A stretch of DNA of 53,064 nt from Sphingopyxis sp. (GTDB taxonomy: Bacteria > Pseudomonadota > Alphaproteobacteria > Sphingomonadales > Sphingomonadaceae). The number at the start of each line of letters is the position of its first letter. Within the stretch, counting starts at the first letter, position 1. The notes below the pieces were generated by a model. That model searched no databases and was not told the origin of the DNA. It was given only the letters and a program-made list of their open reading frames with translations. The position numbers and the translations under genes were made by a program. Positions 36,564-46,136 of the stretch are shown here, in pieces. The DNA lies in the NCBI GenBank assembly GCA_013821905.1, contig PNJO01000005.1:1-53064 (forward strand), given 5' to 3'.

Positions 36564-39341
36564 GTGCTGCGCGCGCTTTTCTCGAAATGGATACCGGCGA
36601 TAGGCGCCGGGCTGGCGCTGGCGGGCCTCTGGCCTGCCGGCGCTCATGCGGTTGAAAAACAGCCGGTTTCGCTCGCGGCGGACGGTTGGGCGCCGAACGA
36701 GGACGATCGCTGGCTGTTCGACCTGCGCTCGGGCCAGTACCGGCTCGGCGACGGGGTGCGCGGCTATCAGACGCCGCAGGGGGTGTGCGTCGACCTCGCC
36801 GACATGGTGCTCGCGCTCGACCTCGCGGTGCGCGTCGACAGGAAGTTGCGCCGCGCAACCGGCTGGGTGTTCGACGAGCGGCGCAGCCTGACGATCGACC
36901 GCGAAAGCGGCGAGGTGCGCGCGGGAAGCGCAAGTTACCGCATCGGCGCGACCGCGATCCGCGACACGCCGGCGGGCTGGTGCGTCGATCTCGACAGCCT
37001 CGACACATGGCTCGGGATCCCGATCAGCACCGACCTGTCGAACGCGGTGCTGCGGATCGATGCGAAGGAGAAGCTGCCGTTCCAGCTTGCCGCCGAGCGC
37101 CGCGCGCGGGCCGCGGGCATCCGTCCGGCAGCGCAGTTCGACCTCGCGAGCCTGCCGCAGGCGACACGGCCCTATCGCGCCTGGGCAACGCCCTCGGTCG
37201 ATGTTGTCGCCTCAGCGGGAATCGTGTCGGACAAGCGCGGAGGCAATTATACGCAGGCGCGCTACGAGATTTTCGCGGCGGGCGAGTTGCTCAAGCATAG
37301 TTTCGACGCGCGGTTGTCGTCGGATAATGAGGGCGTGCCCGATAGTTTGCGGATGCGGCTCTATCGCACCGACCCGACGGGGCAGCTGCTCGGGCCGCTG
37401 AAGGCGACGCATTATGCCGCGGGCGACGTCAGCCTGCTGTCGACCGGGATCGTCGCGAGTTCGGCGCCCGGACGCGGCGCGGTGCTCACCAACCGTCCGG
37501 TCGATCGCCCCGACAGCTTCGACAAGACGACCTTTCGCGGCGATCTGCCGGCGGGTTGGGACGCCGAACTTTATCGCAACGGGCAATTGCTGGCGTTCAC
37601 CAGCCCGAACAGCGACGGGCGCTACGAGTTCCTCGACGTGCCGCTGCAATATGGCGCGAACCGCTTCGAGATCGTGCTCTATGGCCCGCAGGGGCAGATC
37701 AGGCGCGAAATCAAGCAGATGCAGGTGGGTATCGATTCGATCCCGCCGCAGCAGACCTGGTATTGGGCGGGATTCGCGCAGGAAAATGCCGACCTGATCG
37801 AATTCGGTAGCCGGCGGCGCGGGGCGTTTCGGCGCGGGTGGCGCGGCACACTGGGGATCGAACGCGGGCTCGACGCGCGGACGTCGATCGCCGCCTATGC
37901 GCACAGCCTGATGATCGAGGATGTCCGCCGCAACTATGGCGAGGTGGCGCTGCGGCGCTCGATCGGGCCGACCTTGCTCGAAGTTGCGGGGGCCTATGCC
38001 GATGACGGCAGCGGAGCGCTGCGCGCCAACTGGCTTGCCTCGTTCGGCGAGACCTATGTGCGCGCCGAGGCGATGCGCGGCTGGGGCGGTTTCGTGTCGG
38101 ACCGCTTCATCAACAATGTGAGCGGGCTTTACCAGATTTCGCTCGACCAATCGGTCAAGCTCGGGCGCACCGTGCTGCCGCTGCATTTCGACCTGCGCCA
38201 TGTCGAGCGCCGTTCGGGGATCGAGAGTTACGAGGCAAGCGCGCGCGCCTCGGCGAATTTCCGCGCGCTGACCTTTACCGGCCAGCTCGACTGGAGCCGG
38301 TCGAAAGTGCCCGTCGGGCCCGACCCGCCCGACAATCTGACTGCAACCTTGCTGGCCAACGCCCGCATCGGACGCGTCCGCCTGCGTGGCGAGGCGCGCT
38401 TTGCGCTGTCGGGCGACAACGCCGATTCGCGCATGACGCTGATCGGCGAATGGGCCGGCAAGGGCGAGGCGGAGTGGCGCGCCGAGCTGGGCTATGACAG
38501 GGGGCTCGACCGCGGGCGCGCCGGCGTGGGATATACGCGCCGTTTCAACAAGTTGCAGCTCACCGGGTTCGGCGAGGTAGCGAGCGACGGGTCGGTCGCG
38601 GCGTCGCTGTCGCTCGCCTTCAGCTTCGGGCCGAAGCCCGCGGGCGGCGGCTGGCGCGTGTCGGCCGAGAAACTGGCGAGCCGTGGCCAGGTGATGGCCG
38701 ATGTGTGGATGGACGATAATGGCGACGGCATCCGGCAGCCGGACGAGGCGGCGGTGGGCGAAGTGCCGCTGACCGCGGGGCTCGGCCATACCGACGCTGC
38801 GACCGACAAGACGGGGCGGGCGATGATCGACGGGCTCGAGCCGTTCCGCCCGGTGCTGATCGGCATCGACGCGGGCAGCCTGCCCGATCCCTATGTTCAG
38901 CCCGCGCTGCCCGGCGTCGTCGTCACCCCGCGTCCGGGCGTCGCGATCCGCGTCGCGCTGCCGATGGTGGCGGCGGGCGAGATCGAAGGAACGGTCATCC
39001 GCGACGGCGGCAATCCGATCGAGGGGCTGGCGCTGGAACTGGTCGACGCCGAGGGACGCGTGCGCGCGACGACGCTGACCGAGTTCGACGGCTATTTCCT
39101 GTTCGAAAGCGTCGCTTACGGGCGGTACACGGTGCGGCTCGCCAAGGCATCGGCGGCGGCGCTGCGGCTCGACCCGGCCTTCTCGCTGGCCGCGGTGCCG
39201 GGCAAGGCGACGCCGCGCATCCGGCTGGGCACGCTGTCACTGAAACCGCTGCGGCGCGACGTTGTGTTGCGGGATGGCGAGGCGGGTGGCGGTAACAATG
39301 CGCGTGGGCCGCCGGACGGGGAGGCTGGTGGCGGATTGTAG
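36564..39341 (+). CDS. Usher-like outer-membrane protein with carboxypeptidase-regulatory-type domains
   Basis: 925 aa from a GTG start, with a signal peptide ending GAHA. About 250-400 has E-set-like strands (ELYRNGQLLAFTSPNSDGRYEF); about 400-700 has alternating strands with aromatic turns typical of a large beta-barrel; 710-725 holds a Ca-loop-like DDNGDGIRQPDEA; 820-900 is a CarboxypepD_reg-like domain. Position after a PapD-like chaperone and a DUF4402 subunit makes it the likely usher, though it is not a standard FimD sequence. The C-terminal tail is Gly-rich and may be unstructured. Confidence 0.78.
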   Translation: MLRALFSKWIPAIGAGLALAGLWPAGAHAVEKQPVSLAADGWAPNEDDRWLFDLRSGQYRLGDGVRGYQTPQGVCVDLADMVLALDLAVRVDRKLRRATGWVFDERRSLTIDRESGEVRAGSASYRIGATAIRDTPAGWCVDLDSLDTWLGIPISTDLSNAVLRIDAKEKLPFQLAAERRARAAGIRPAAQFDLASLPQATRPYRAWATPSVDVVASAGIVSDKRGGNYTQARYEIFAAGELLKHSFDARLSSDNEGVPDSLRMRLYRTDPTGQLLGPLKATHYAAGDVSLLSTGIVASSAPGRGAVLTNRPVDRPDSFDKTTFRGDLPAGWDAELYRNGQLLAFTSPNSDGRYEFLDVPLQYGANRFEIVLYGPQGQIRREIKQMQVGIDSIPPQQTWYWAGFAQENADLIEFGSRRRGAFRRGWRGTLGIERGLDARTSIAAYAHSLMIEDVRRNYGEVALRRSIGPTLLEVAGAYADDGSGALRANWLASFGETYVRAEAMRGWGGFVSDRFINNVSGLYQISLDQSVKLGRTVLPLHFDLRHVERRSGIESYEASARASANFRALTFTGQLDWSRSKVPVGPDPPDNLTATLLANARIGRVRLRGEARFALSGDNADSRMTLIGEWAGKGEAEWRAELGYDRGLDRGRAGVGYTRRFNKLQLTGFGEVASDGSVAASLSLAFSFGPKPAGGGWRVSAEKLASRGQVMADVWMDDNGDGIRQPDEAAVGEVPLTAGLGHTDAATDKTGRAMIDGLEPFRPVLIGIDAGSLPDPYVQPALPGVVVTPRPGVAIRVALPMVAAGEIEGTVIRDGGNPIEGLALELVDAEGRVRATTLTEFDGYFLFESVAYGRYTVRLAKASAAALRLDPAFSLAAVPGKATPRIRLGTLSLKPLRRDVVLRDGEAGGGNNARGPPDGEAGGGL

Positions 39342-39384
39342 GGAGCGGTGGCCAGTTTGGGTGAGGAGCGGACGTTCCCCAATG

Positions 39385-39459
39385 TTTGTCATTCCCGCGA
39401 AAGCGGGAACCCTGTGTGGGGTCAGCCGACGCACGCTCTGCTTTCGCGGGAATGACAAA
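39385..39459. repeat. Inverted repeat 1 of the usher-msrB gap
   Basis: Perfect 20-bp arms TTTGTCATTCCCGCGAAAGC and GCTTTCGCGGGAATGACAAA. First of three different inverted repeats in the 388-nt convergent gap 39342-39729, which holds no gene. Confidence 0.8.
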
Positions 39460-39503
39460 GTTGGGAGACGCAGGGCGTCGCTTGTCGGTCGTTTCTTGAC
39501 ATT

Positions 39504-39575
39504 CGTCATCCCGGACTTGATCCGGGATCCACAACTGCGCGTTGTCATGGACCCCGGATCAAGTCCGGGGTGACG
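39504..39575. repeat. Inverted repeat 2 of the usher-msrB gap
   Basis: CGTCATCCCGGACTTGATCC and its mirror GGATCAAGTCCGGGGTGACG, with about one mismatch; belongs to a widespread 'CCCGGACTTGATCCGGG' family. Confidence 0.8.
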
Positions 39576-39615
39576 ATGAAGAGGGTCGGCTATCGGTCGT
39601 TAGCCGTCCTTCCGT

Positions 39616-39690
39616 GATCCCCGGCGAAAGCCGGGGCCCATGAAGGGAAGGCCGTGCTTGCCATCTGGGCCCCGGCTTTCGCCGAGGATC
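39616..39690. repeat. Inverted repeat 3 of the usher-msrB gap
   Basis: GATCCCCGGCGAAAGCCGGG... mirrored by ...CCCGGCTTTCGCCGAGGATC with one mismatch over about 25 bp. Confidence 0.8.
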
Positions 39691-39729
39691 GCAACGGGGG
39701 CAGTGGGTTTCCGCCCGTAACCGGACATC

Positions 39730-40215
39730 CTACGCCGGACGAAAATTCAGCGCCGCGCCGTTCATGCAATAGCGCTTGCCGGTCGGTTTCGGGCCGTCGT
39801 TGAAGACATGGCCGAGGTGGCCGCCGCAGCGTTTGCAATGCACTTCGGTGCGCGGATAGCCGAGGTCATAATCGGTCGAGGTGGCGATGCCACCCTTGAG
39901 TGGGGTCCAGAAGCTGGGCCAGCCGGTGCCGCTGTCATATTTGGTTTTGCTCGAATAGAGCGGCAGCGCGCAGCCCGCGCAGACGAAGGTGCCGGCGCGT
40001 TTTTCCTTGTCGAGCGGGCTCGAATAGGGGCGTTCGGTCGCGGCCTCGCGCAGCACGCGATATTGCAGCGGCGTCAGGCGCTTTTGCCATTCGGCATCGC
40101 TCAGCCGCCAGCCGGGTTCGGCCTGCGGGCGCGACGATCGGGCGAACAGCACCGGCGCGCCGATCAGGGCGCCGCCCAGGGCGAGTCCGGCAAGCAGGGT
40201 ACGGCGTTCGATCAT
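39730..40215 (-). CDS. msrB: Peptide-methionine (R)-S-oxide reductase, exported
   Basis: Repairs R-methionine sulfoxide. 161 aa with a Tat-like N-terminus MIERRTLLAGLALGGALIGA, so it probably acts in the periplasm. Zinc cysteines Cys79/Cys82 and Cys127/Cys130, the GTGWPSFW substrate motif and catalytic Cys150 (RYCMNG) are all present. It follows the P450 gene by 57 nt on the same strand. Confidence 0.95.
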   Translation of the reverse strand: MIERRTLLAGLALGGALIGAPVLFARSSRPQAEPGWRLSDAEWQKRLTPLQYRVLREAATERPYSSPLDKEKRAGTFVCAGCALPLYSSKTKYDSGTGWPSFWTPLKGGIATSTDYDLGYPRTEVHCKRCGGHLGHVFNDGPKPTGKRYCMNGAALNFRPA

Positions 40216-40272
40216 CGGGAGCTCCTTACCCGCCTGATACGCCGCCAGCCTGCTCCCGGTTACAGCGGCGCG

Positions 40273-41508
40273 TCAATATTTCTCGAGTTTCACGGGCAGG
40301 GTGCGGAAGCCGTGGACGAAACAGGCGTGCACGCGCTCGCCTTCGCCCGTGACGGTCACACGCATGCGGCGCGCTGCCATTTCCTCGAGCAGGATGCGCA
40401 GCTGCAGTTCGGCGAGGCGTGCGCCGACGCAGCGGTGGACGCCATAGCCGAAGGACAGGTGCCGCCGCGCATTTTCGCGCGCGATGTCGATGTCGTCGCC
40501 ATGGTCGAAGACGCTCTCGTCGCGGTTGGCCGAGATGTACCAGAGGATGAGCTTGTCGCCCTTTTTGATCTGGTGTCCGAACAGGTCGGCATCCTCGAGC
40601 GCAGTGCGGCGCATGTGCGCGAGCGGGGTCTGCCAGCGGATGATCTCGCTGACCGCATTGGGGATCAGCGACGGATCGGCCTCGAGCTTTGCGCGCTGCT
40701 CGGGAAATTTGTCGAGCCCGTAGGCGAGTCCCGACATGGTGTTGCGCGTCGTGTCGTTACCGCCGACGATCAGCAGTACGAGGTTCCCGATGAACTCATA
40801 TTTGTCCATGTTGCTCATCGCTTCGCTGTGGAGCATCATCGACAGAAGGTCGGGCGTCGGCGGCTGGTTGAGCTTTTCCATCCACAGCCGCTGGAAATAG
40901 ACGAAGGCTTCCTCGAGCACCGCGCGGCGCTGTTCCTTGAGCTCGACCTTTTGCGCCAGTTCGACGTCGCCCATCCAGTCGGACCATTCGGTGAGCTTGC
41001 GGCGATCCTCCCACGGAAAGTCGAAGAGCAGGGCGAGCATCTGCGTCGTCAGTTCCATCGACACGCGGTCGACCCAGTCGAATGTCTCGTCCCACGGCAG
41101 GCCGTCGAGCACCTCGCCGGTGCGGCGGCGGATGTCGTCCGACAGGCGCGTCATTTCGGCGGGCGTGAAGGCGGGGGCGACGGTGCGGCGCTGTTCGGTG
41201 TGCTGCGGCCGGTCCATCGCGATGAACATCGGCAGGCGGAAATCCTCGTCCTCGTCGCGTTCGAGAATGGTGATGCCGCCATATTCCCACGACGAGCTGT
41301 AGATGTCGGGCAGCGCCTCGACATGCTGGATCGCCTGGTGGCTCGCGATATTCCAATAGGGTCCGTGGACGCTGTCCTCGCATTTGACGATGCCGCCGAG
41401 TTTGCGGAGTTCGGCAAAGGGGCCCTGCCAGCGATCCTCCGAATAGAGGGCGGCGGGACTCATGTCATAGCGGTCGGTGACGGGCTGGGGGGCGGCTGCA
41501 GTCGCCAT
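40273..41508 (-). CDS. Cytochrome P450 (CYP153-like)
   Basis: 411-aa soluble bacterial monooxygenase. The oxygen-activation helix reads LLIVGGNDTTRNTMSG, the ExxR is EIIR, and the heme-binding loop is LSFGYGVHRCVG (Cys360) followed by RLAELQLRILLEE. The GGNDTTRN and RCVGARLAELQLRI wording resembles CYP153 alkane/fatty-acid hydroxylases. No ferredoxin or reductase gene is adjacent, so redox partners must be elsewhere. GGAGG ribosome-binding site. Confidence 0.92.
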   Translation of the reverse strand: MATAAAPQPVTDRYDMSPAALYSEDRWQGPFAELRKLGGIVKCEDSVHGPYWNIASHQAIQHVEALPDIYSSSWEYGGITILERDEDEDFRLPMFIAMDRPQHTEQRRTVAPAFTPAEMTRLSDDIRRRTGEVLDGLPWDETFDWVDRVSMELTTQMLALLFDFPWEDRRKLTEWSDWMGDVELAQKVELKEQRRAVLEEAFVYFQRLWMEKLNQPPTPDLLSMMLHSEAMSNMDKYEFIGNLVLLIVGGNDTTRNTMSGLAYGLDKFPEQRAKLEADPSLIPNAVSEIIRWQTPLAHMRRTALEDADLFGHQIKKGDKLILWYISANRDESVFDHGDDIDIARENARRHLSFGYGVHRCVGARLAELQLRILLEEMAARRMRVTVTGEGERVHACFVHGFRTLPVKLEKY

Positions 41509-41593
41509 CGGGCATCCTCCTCAAGTGAGACTCGCCGCAGCGTTTGCCGCCGTCGGCCAGATCAGTTGCAGAATGCCACTGTTGACAGCTTTG

Positions 41594-42889
41594 TCAATGA
41601 GACTGGGACGAAACCACCCCGGCCGGCGTCGCGGCGCTAGTCACCACCTTTGCCCTTCGCCAGAATTTCCAGCTGCCGCCGCCGCTGAGCACGCCGGCGC
41701 GGAACAGGCGCACCGACAGATAGACGACGAGCGCGACCCAGATGGCCTGCCAGCCGAGCGCGAGCAGGTGGATCGCGTGGTTGCCGTCGGTCGCGGCGCG
41801 CGCCGCCATCGCGAGCGGCGAGGAAAAGGGAAAGATCTGCGCGATGGTGGCAAGCCGGCTGCCCGGCGCGCTCGATGCGGCGGCCGACAGGCTGAACATC
41901 GCCACCTGGAAGATGGTGATCGGCAGGCTGAGCATCTGGATCTCGCGCACGGTGCCCGCCTGCGCGCCGACGCCGAGGAAGACCGCGCCGAGCAGCAGGA
42001 AGGCCATGACGAAATAGGCGAAGCCGATGCCGATGAAGAAAGGCCAGCCGGTGGCGGGTGCCGAGACGAGCGCCGCAGCGGACTTGCCCGCCGCGCCCGT
42101 GGCGGCGATCGCCCCCGGGTCGATCTGTGTCGCGGCGACGAGGCCGCCGCCGATCGCCATCGCGGTCCAGAAGGCGATGAAGAGGATCGCGACGCCGAGC
42201 AGGCCGAGCAATTTGCCGAGGAAGACGCTTTCGAGCGGGACCGCGGCGGCGAGTATCTCGATGACCTTGTTGCCCTTTTCCTCGGCGAGCATGCCGACGG
42301 CCTGCCCGGCGAGGAGGAGGGTGAGGAGGAAGATCGCGAACACCGCGCCGAAACCCATCGATTGCTGGACCGCGATGCTCGCGCCCTGGTTGGCGATGCT
42401 TTCGAAGCGCGGCGCGACCGGCGGCAACGGTCCGGCGGCGCGATCGCGCAGCACCTCGCCCGCGAGCAGGGCGAGATAGCGGCCCGAGCTGCTGCCCTTT
42501 TCCTGCTCGACGATGCGCGGCGCCGCGAGCGGCCCGCTGAGCACGGCATAGGTGTCGCTGCCCTTTTCGCGCGCGATGGCGAGCGGATCGGCGGCGGGGG
42601 TGGCGACGCGGATTTCGAGCGTTACGGGCTTTTCGCGGCGCGGCAGGGCGTCGCGGAGGCGGCTATCGGCGGCGCGCAGCGCCTCGATATCGCCGGTGTC
42701 GACGAGCGCGACGATGCGGCCGGCGCCGCGCGCGCTGTCGGCGAGCTGCGACGCGCCCGCGCCGCCGATCGCGCCGACGCCGATCATGAAGAGCGGCGCG
42801 AGCAGGAAGAGCAGGAAGGTCGGGGTCGCGACGATCGACAGGAAGTCGCGGCGCGCGATGACGAAGATCGTCCTGAGGAAGGGGCTCAC
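41594..42889 (-). CDS. ABC-2 type transporter permease (NatB/YhaP-like)
   Basis: 431-aa membrane subunit. One N-terminal helix (FLSIVATPTFLLFLLAPLFMIGVGAI) is followed by a large periplasmic domain and then about five helices (for example GFGAVFAIFLLTLLLAGQAVGMLAEEKGNKVIEIL), the layout of Na+/drug exporters of this type. The start is GTG at 42889, overlapping the ATPase stop (GTGA). Substrate unknown. Confidence 0.9.
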   Translation of the reverse strand: MSPFLRTIFVIARRDFLSIVATPTFLLFLLAPLFMIGVGAIGGAGASQLADSARGAGRIVALVDTGDIEALRAADSRLRDALPRREKPVTLEIRVATPAADPLAIAREKGSDTYAVLSGPLAAPRIVEQEKGSSSGRYLALLAGEVLRDRAAGPLPPVAPRFESIANQGASIAVQQSMGFGAVFAIFLLTLLLAGQAVGMLAEEKGNKVIEILAAAVPLESVFLGKLLGLLGVAILFIAFWTAMAIGGGLVAATQIDPGAIAATGAAGKSAAALVSAPATGWPFFIGIGFAYFVMAFLLLGAVFLGVGAQAGTVREIQMLSLPITIFQVAMFSLSAAASSAPGSRLATIAQIFPFSSPLAMAARAATDGNHAIHLLALGWQAIWVALVVYLSVRLFRAGVLSGGGSWKFWRRAKVVTSAATPAGVVSSQSH

Positions 42890-43842
42890 AGCGCGGCCTC
42901 CTCGAGTGCGTCGACGCGGGCGTCGGCCTCGAAGCCCGCGTCGACCTGGCGGACGATATGAACGAAGGCGTCGTGGAGGCCGGGGCGGACGATCGACAGG
43001 CCGGCGACGCCATGCCCGCTCGCGGTGATTCGCGCGAGCAGGGGTTCGACTCCGGCATCGGCGATCGGAAATTGCCAGGCATCGCCGCGCGGTTCGGCGC
43101 CGGGCGGGAGCATTGCCGCAATCACGGCCGGATCGGGGGCGCCGCGCGGCGTGTAGCGTACCTGCATCGGCAGCATCGCGCGCGCCTCGTCGACCGTGCC
43201 CTCGAAACGGCGCTGCGAACGCGCGATGATCGCGAGCCGGTCGCACAGCCGTTCGGCATGCGCCATGACATGCGTCGAGAAGAGGATGGTGGCGCCGCGG
43301 TCGCGCTCGCGTCGGACAAGCATTTCGAGCCGTTCCTGATTGACGGGGTCGAGCCCGGAGAAGGGTTCGTCGAGGACGATCAGGTCGGGGGCGTGGACGA
43401 TCGAGCCGATCAGCTGGATCATCTGCGCCATGCCCTTCGACATCTTGCGGATCTTTTCGTCGATCACGCGTTCGAGCCCGAGCTCGGTCATGAAGGTTTC
43501 GGCGCGGCGGCGGCCTTCGCTCCAGTCGAGCCCGCGCAGCGCGCCCATGAAGGCGATCGCCTCGCGCGCCTTCATGCCGGGGTATAGCCCGCGCTCTTCG
43601 GGGAGGTAGCCGATGCGATGGCGCACCGATTGCGGGCGCTGGCCGCCGAACAGCCGGCTCGACCCCGCGTCGGGATCGATGATGCCGAGCGTCATGCGCA
43701 GGCTGGTCGTCTTGCCCGCGCCATTGGGGCCGAGCACGCCGTAGATGCTGCCGGTCGGAACCTCGAGCGAGACATTGTCGACCGCTTTGAAATTGCCGAA
43801 ATATTTGGTGAGGCCCTGGGCCTCGACGGTGAGTGCGGTCAA
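42886..43842 (-). CDS. ABC transporter ATP-binding protein
   Basis: 318-aa ATPase partner of the downstream permease. Walker [10 protein letters not shown], signature region [10 protein letters not shown], Walker [14 protein letters not shown] and switch [11 protein letters not shown]; the C-terminal 90 residues match the DUF4162-type tail of NatA-like exporters. The start is probably TTG at 43842 ([13 protein letters not shown]), seven bases after AGGGA; an upstream TTG at 43860 lacks such a site. Confidence 0.93.
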   Translation of the reverse strand: MTALTVEAQGLTKYFGNFKAVDNVSLEVPTGSIYGVLGPNGAGKTTSLRMTLGIIDPDAGSSRLFGGQRPQSVRHRIGYLPEERGLYPGMKAREAIAFMGALRGLDWSEGRRRAETFMTELGLERVIDEKIRKMSKGMAQMIQLIGSIVHAPDLIVLDEPFSGLDPVNQERLEMLVRRERDRGATILFSTHVMAHAERLCDRLAIIARSQRRFEGTVDEARAMLPMQVRYTPRGAPDPAVIAAMLPPGAEPRGDAWQFPIADAGVEPLLARITASGHGVAGLSIVRPGLHDAFVHIVRQVDAGFEADARVDALEEAAL

Positions 43843-43912
43843 ATTCGGGTCCCTGATCAAGGCTGTATCACGCGACTATGGCACGCGAGGCAGGCTGTCG
43901 TATAGGGGCGCA

Positions 43913-44965
43913 ATGGTTGCCGAAGCCTTGCCATCGCTGGAGCAGAGACTCGAGGAGGTCGCGCGCGCGCACGGCTTTGCCGCGTTCGGCGTCGCGCGCG
44001 CCGACGCTGCGCCGCGCACCGCCGAGCGGCTGAACGCCTGGCTGGCCGAGGGTTGTCACGGCGACATGATCTGGATGGAGAGCCGCGCGGGGCAGCGCGG
44101 ATCGCCGCAGGGGCTGTGGCCCGAGGTCAAATCGGTGATCGCGCTGGGGATGAGCTATGCGCCTGCCGCCGATCCGCTGGCGCTGGCGGAGCATCCCGAC
44201 CGCGGGCGCATTTCGGTCTATGCGCAGGGCGGCGATTATCATGACGTCGTCAAGAAAGCGCTGAAGGCCGTTGCGCGCTGGCTCGTCGCCGAGGCCGAGG
44301 GCGCCGAGGTCAAGGTGTTCGTCGATACCGCGCCGGTGATGGAAAAGCCGCTGTCGGCAGCGGCGGGGCTCGGCTGGCAGGGCAAACACACAAATCTGGT
44401 CAGCCGCGACCATGGCAGCTGGCTGTTCTTGGGAGCGATTTATACGACGCTCGACCTCACGCCGTCGCAGCCGGGGCGCGATACATGCGGCAGTTGTTCG
44501 GCGTGCCAGGACGCCTGCCCGACCGCGGCTTTTCCCGCGCCTTACCGGCTCGATGCGCGGCGCTGCGTCTCCTATCTCACGATCGAGCATGACGGGCCGA
44601 TCCCCGAGGATCTGCGGCGCGGCATCGGCAACCGCATCTATGGCTGCGACGATTGCCTCGCCGTCTGCCCGTGGAACAAGTTCGCCGATACCGCGCATCG
44701 CCACCGCGCCTTCCTGCCGCGCGCCGAGCTGGCGGCGCCGTCGCTTGCCGATCTGCTCGACCTCGACGACGCGGGGTTCCGGCAGGTTTTCGCAGGTTCG
44801 CCGATCAAGCGGATCGGACGCAACCGGATGGTGCGCAACGCCGCGATTGCCGCGGGAAACAGCGGCGATCGGGGGTTTCAGATGCGGCTCGAAGCGCTAG
44901 TGCAGGACGAATCGCCGATGGTTGCCGATGCCGCGGCATGGGCACTCGCCGAACTGGGGCTATGA
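43913..44965 (+). CDS. queG: Epoxyqueuosine reductase
   Basis: Cobalamin- and iron-sulfur-dependent last step of queuosine synthesis in tRNA. The 350-aa protein has the catalytic [25 protein letters not shown] segment, two 4Fe-4S clusters ([12 protein letters not shown] and [11 protein letters not shown]) and a C-terminal HEAT-like repeat. ATG 43913 is chosen; TATAGGGG lies a few bases upstream but without a -35. Together with mnmE/mnmG it adds to the wobble-base modification genes of this window. Confidence 0.96.
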   Translation: MVAEALPSLEQRLEEVARAHGFAAFGVARADAAPRTAERLNAWLAEGCHGDMIWMESRAGQRGSPQGLWPEVKSVIALGMSYAPAADPLALAEHPDRGRISVYAQGGDYHDVVKKALKAVARWLVAEAEGAEVKVFVDTAPVMEKPLSAAAGLGWQGKHTNLVSRDHGSWLFLGAIYTTLDLTPSQPGRDTCGSCSACQDACPTAAFPAPYRLDARRCVSYLTIEHDGPIPEDLRRGIGNRIYGCDDCLAVCPWNKFADTAHRHRAFLPRAELAAPSLADLLDLDDAGFRQVFAGSPIKRIGRNRMVRNAAIAAGNSGDRGFQMRLEALVQDESPMVADAAAWALAELGL

Positions 44966-44972
44966 CGTCAGC

Positions 44973-45347
44973 CTAGCGGCGGAGGCTGTTCGCGCAGCCG
45001 TCGACTTCGGCGTTGCGCCCGTCGGGGGTGCGTGCATCGACATGCGTCGCGACCGGATCGGCCCCGGCGCGCGCCGAATAGAAATAGATATCGAGGATGC
45101 AGCTCGCGCCCGCGAACTGCAGCTTGCGGCCGGCGCCCTCGGTGACGTCGAGGCGCGGTTTCCCGAACATGCGCCCGACGGCGTCGGTGCTGCTGCCGAT
45201 GAGCGCATTGTGCTGCACGGGTTTGACGACGGTCGGCGGCGGGGCCTTTGGCGGGATGGCGGCGGGGCGCGGGATCGCGCTGGCGCCGCATCCCGAGAGC
45301 AACATGGCGAGCGCGGTCAGGGCCAGCGGGCGGTGGTTTCGGGTCAA
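44973..45347 (-). CDS. Hypothetical lipoprotein
   Basis: 124 aa with signal peptide and lipobox LLSGC (Cys20), a Pro-rich linker (about 25-42), and a small domain HNALIGSSTDAVGRMFGKPRLDV...GRKLQF...CILDIYFYS. The LxGxSxxxVxxxFGxP pattern resembles BamE/SmpA-like folds, but that is only a suggestion. The ATG overlaps the EI24 gene stop (ATGA). Confidence 0.75.
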   Translation of the reverse strand: MTRNHRPLALTALAMLLSGCGASAIPRPAAIPPKAPPPTVVKPVQHNALIGSSTDAVGRMFGKPRLDVTEGAGRKLQFAGASCILDIYFYSARAGADPVATHVDARTPDGRNAEVDGCANSLRR

Positions 45348-46027
45348 GGCTGGTCCTCTTTATGGCGCAGGTGCAGGAGGTGGACGGCCATAGCGGCGCT
45401 CGCGATCGGCGCCAACAGATTGACGACGGGTATCATGAAGCTTGCGGCGGACAGAAGGCCGAGCGACCAGCGCGCGCTGCGATCGAGGCGCGGATGGCCC
45501 GGATGGCGCGCGAGCACCATCGCCTCGAGATCGCGGCCGAGGAGCAGCGCGTTGACGAGAAGCGCGAAGATCGGCGTGCCGATGCCGGTGACGAGCAGCA
45601 GGATATAGACGGGGAGCGCGAGCAGGTTGCCGCCGATCAGCCGGACGAGCGAGGCGAGCGCGAGGCGGATATTCTGGCGCCATCCGACATCGACGGCGCG
45701 CGCTGCGGCGGCGGGATAGTGACGCCCCTCGACATCGGCGACGATCGCGTCGGCGAACAGCCCGACGACGACGATCGCGACCGCGCGGAACAGCAGCCAG
45801 CTGCCCGCGATCAGCAGCAGGAAAATGAGCAGCCCGGCCATGTCGAGCCCGTCGCCGCCGAGCCATTGCCAATGTTCGAGCGCCCAGCGCGCGCCGAAGA
45901 AGATCGCGGCGCCGGCAATGACGAAGATGAGCAGGGTGAGCGCGAGGCTCTGCACGAGCACACGGACGACACGCGGGTTGTTCAAATCCTTGAGGGCAAG
46001 GAAGAAAGCGTGGAGCGCGCGGGCCAT
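45344..46027 (-). CDS. EI24 domain (CysZ-like) membrane protein
   Basis: 227-aa inner-membrane protein with about four long hydrophobic segments (VLVQSLALTLLIFVIAGAAIFF, MAGLLIFLLLIAGSWLLF, LLALPVYILLLVTGIGTPIFALLVNALLLG, ASFMIPVVNLLAPIASAAMAV). The FADAIVADVEGRHYP and LGRDLEAMVLARH motifs match EI24/PF07264, to which the sulfate permease CysZ belongs. Sulfate transport is possible but not shown. Coupled to the downstream lipoprotein. Confidence 0.88.
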   Translation of the reverse strand: MARALHAFFLALKDLNNPRVVRVLVQSLALTLLIFVIAGAAIFFGARWALEHWQWLGGDGLDMAGLLIFLLLIAGSWLLFRAVAIVVVGLFADAIVADVEGRHYPAAAARAVDVGWRQNIRLALASLVRLIGGNLLALPVYILLLVTGIGTPIFALLVNALLLGRDLEAMVLARHPGHPRLDRSARWSLGLLSAASFMIPVVNLLAPIASAAMAVHLLHLRHKEDQP

Positions 46028-46071
46028 GCGCCGGGATGGCGCCTCGCCGGCCTGCTCGTCAAGGCTTCTGC

Positions 46072-46100
46072 TTGCCTTGGCGGGCGCTGCCCACTAAAGG
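46072..46100 (+). promoter_or_regulatory. Possible promoter of the adenosine kinase gene
   Basis: TTGCCT (46072-46077), 17 nt, TAAAGG (46095-46100), 36 nt upstream of the ATG; close to the layout seen before rho and rpsL. Confidence 0.4.
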
Positions 46101-46136
46101 CGCGCGCAGCTTTTTCCATCCAGAACAGGATTTTTC

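Noticed and set aside
43901-43908. TATAGGGG just before queG as a promoter -10
   Set aside because: No -35-like hexamer at the proper distance and only a few bases remain before the ATG.
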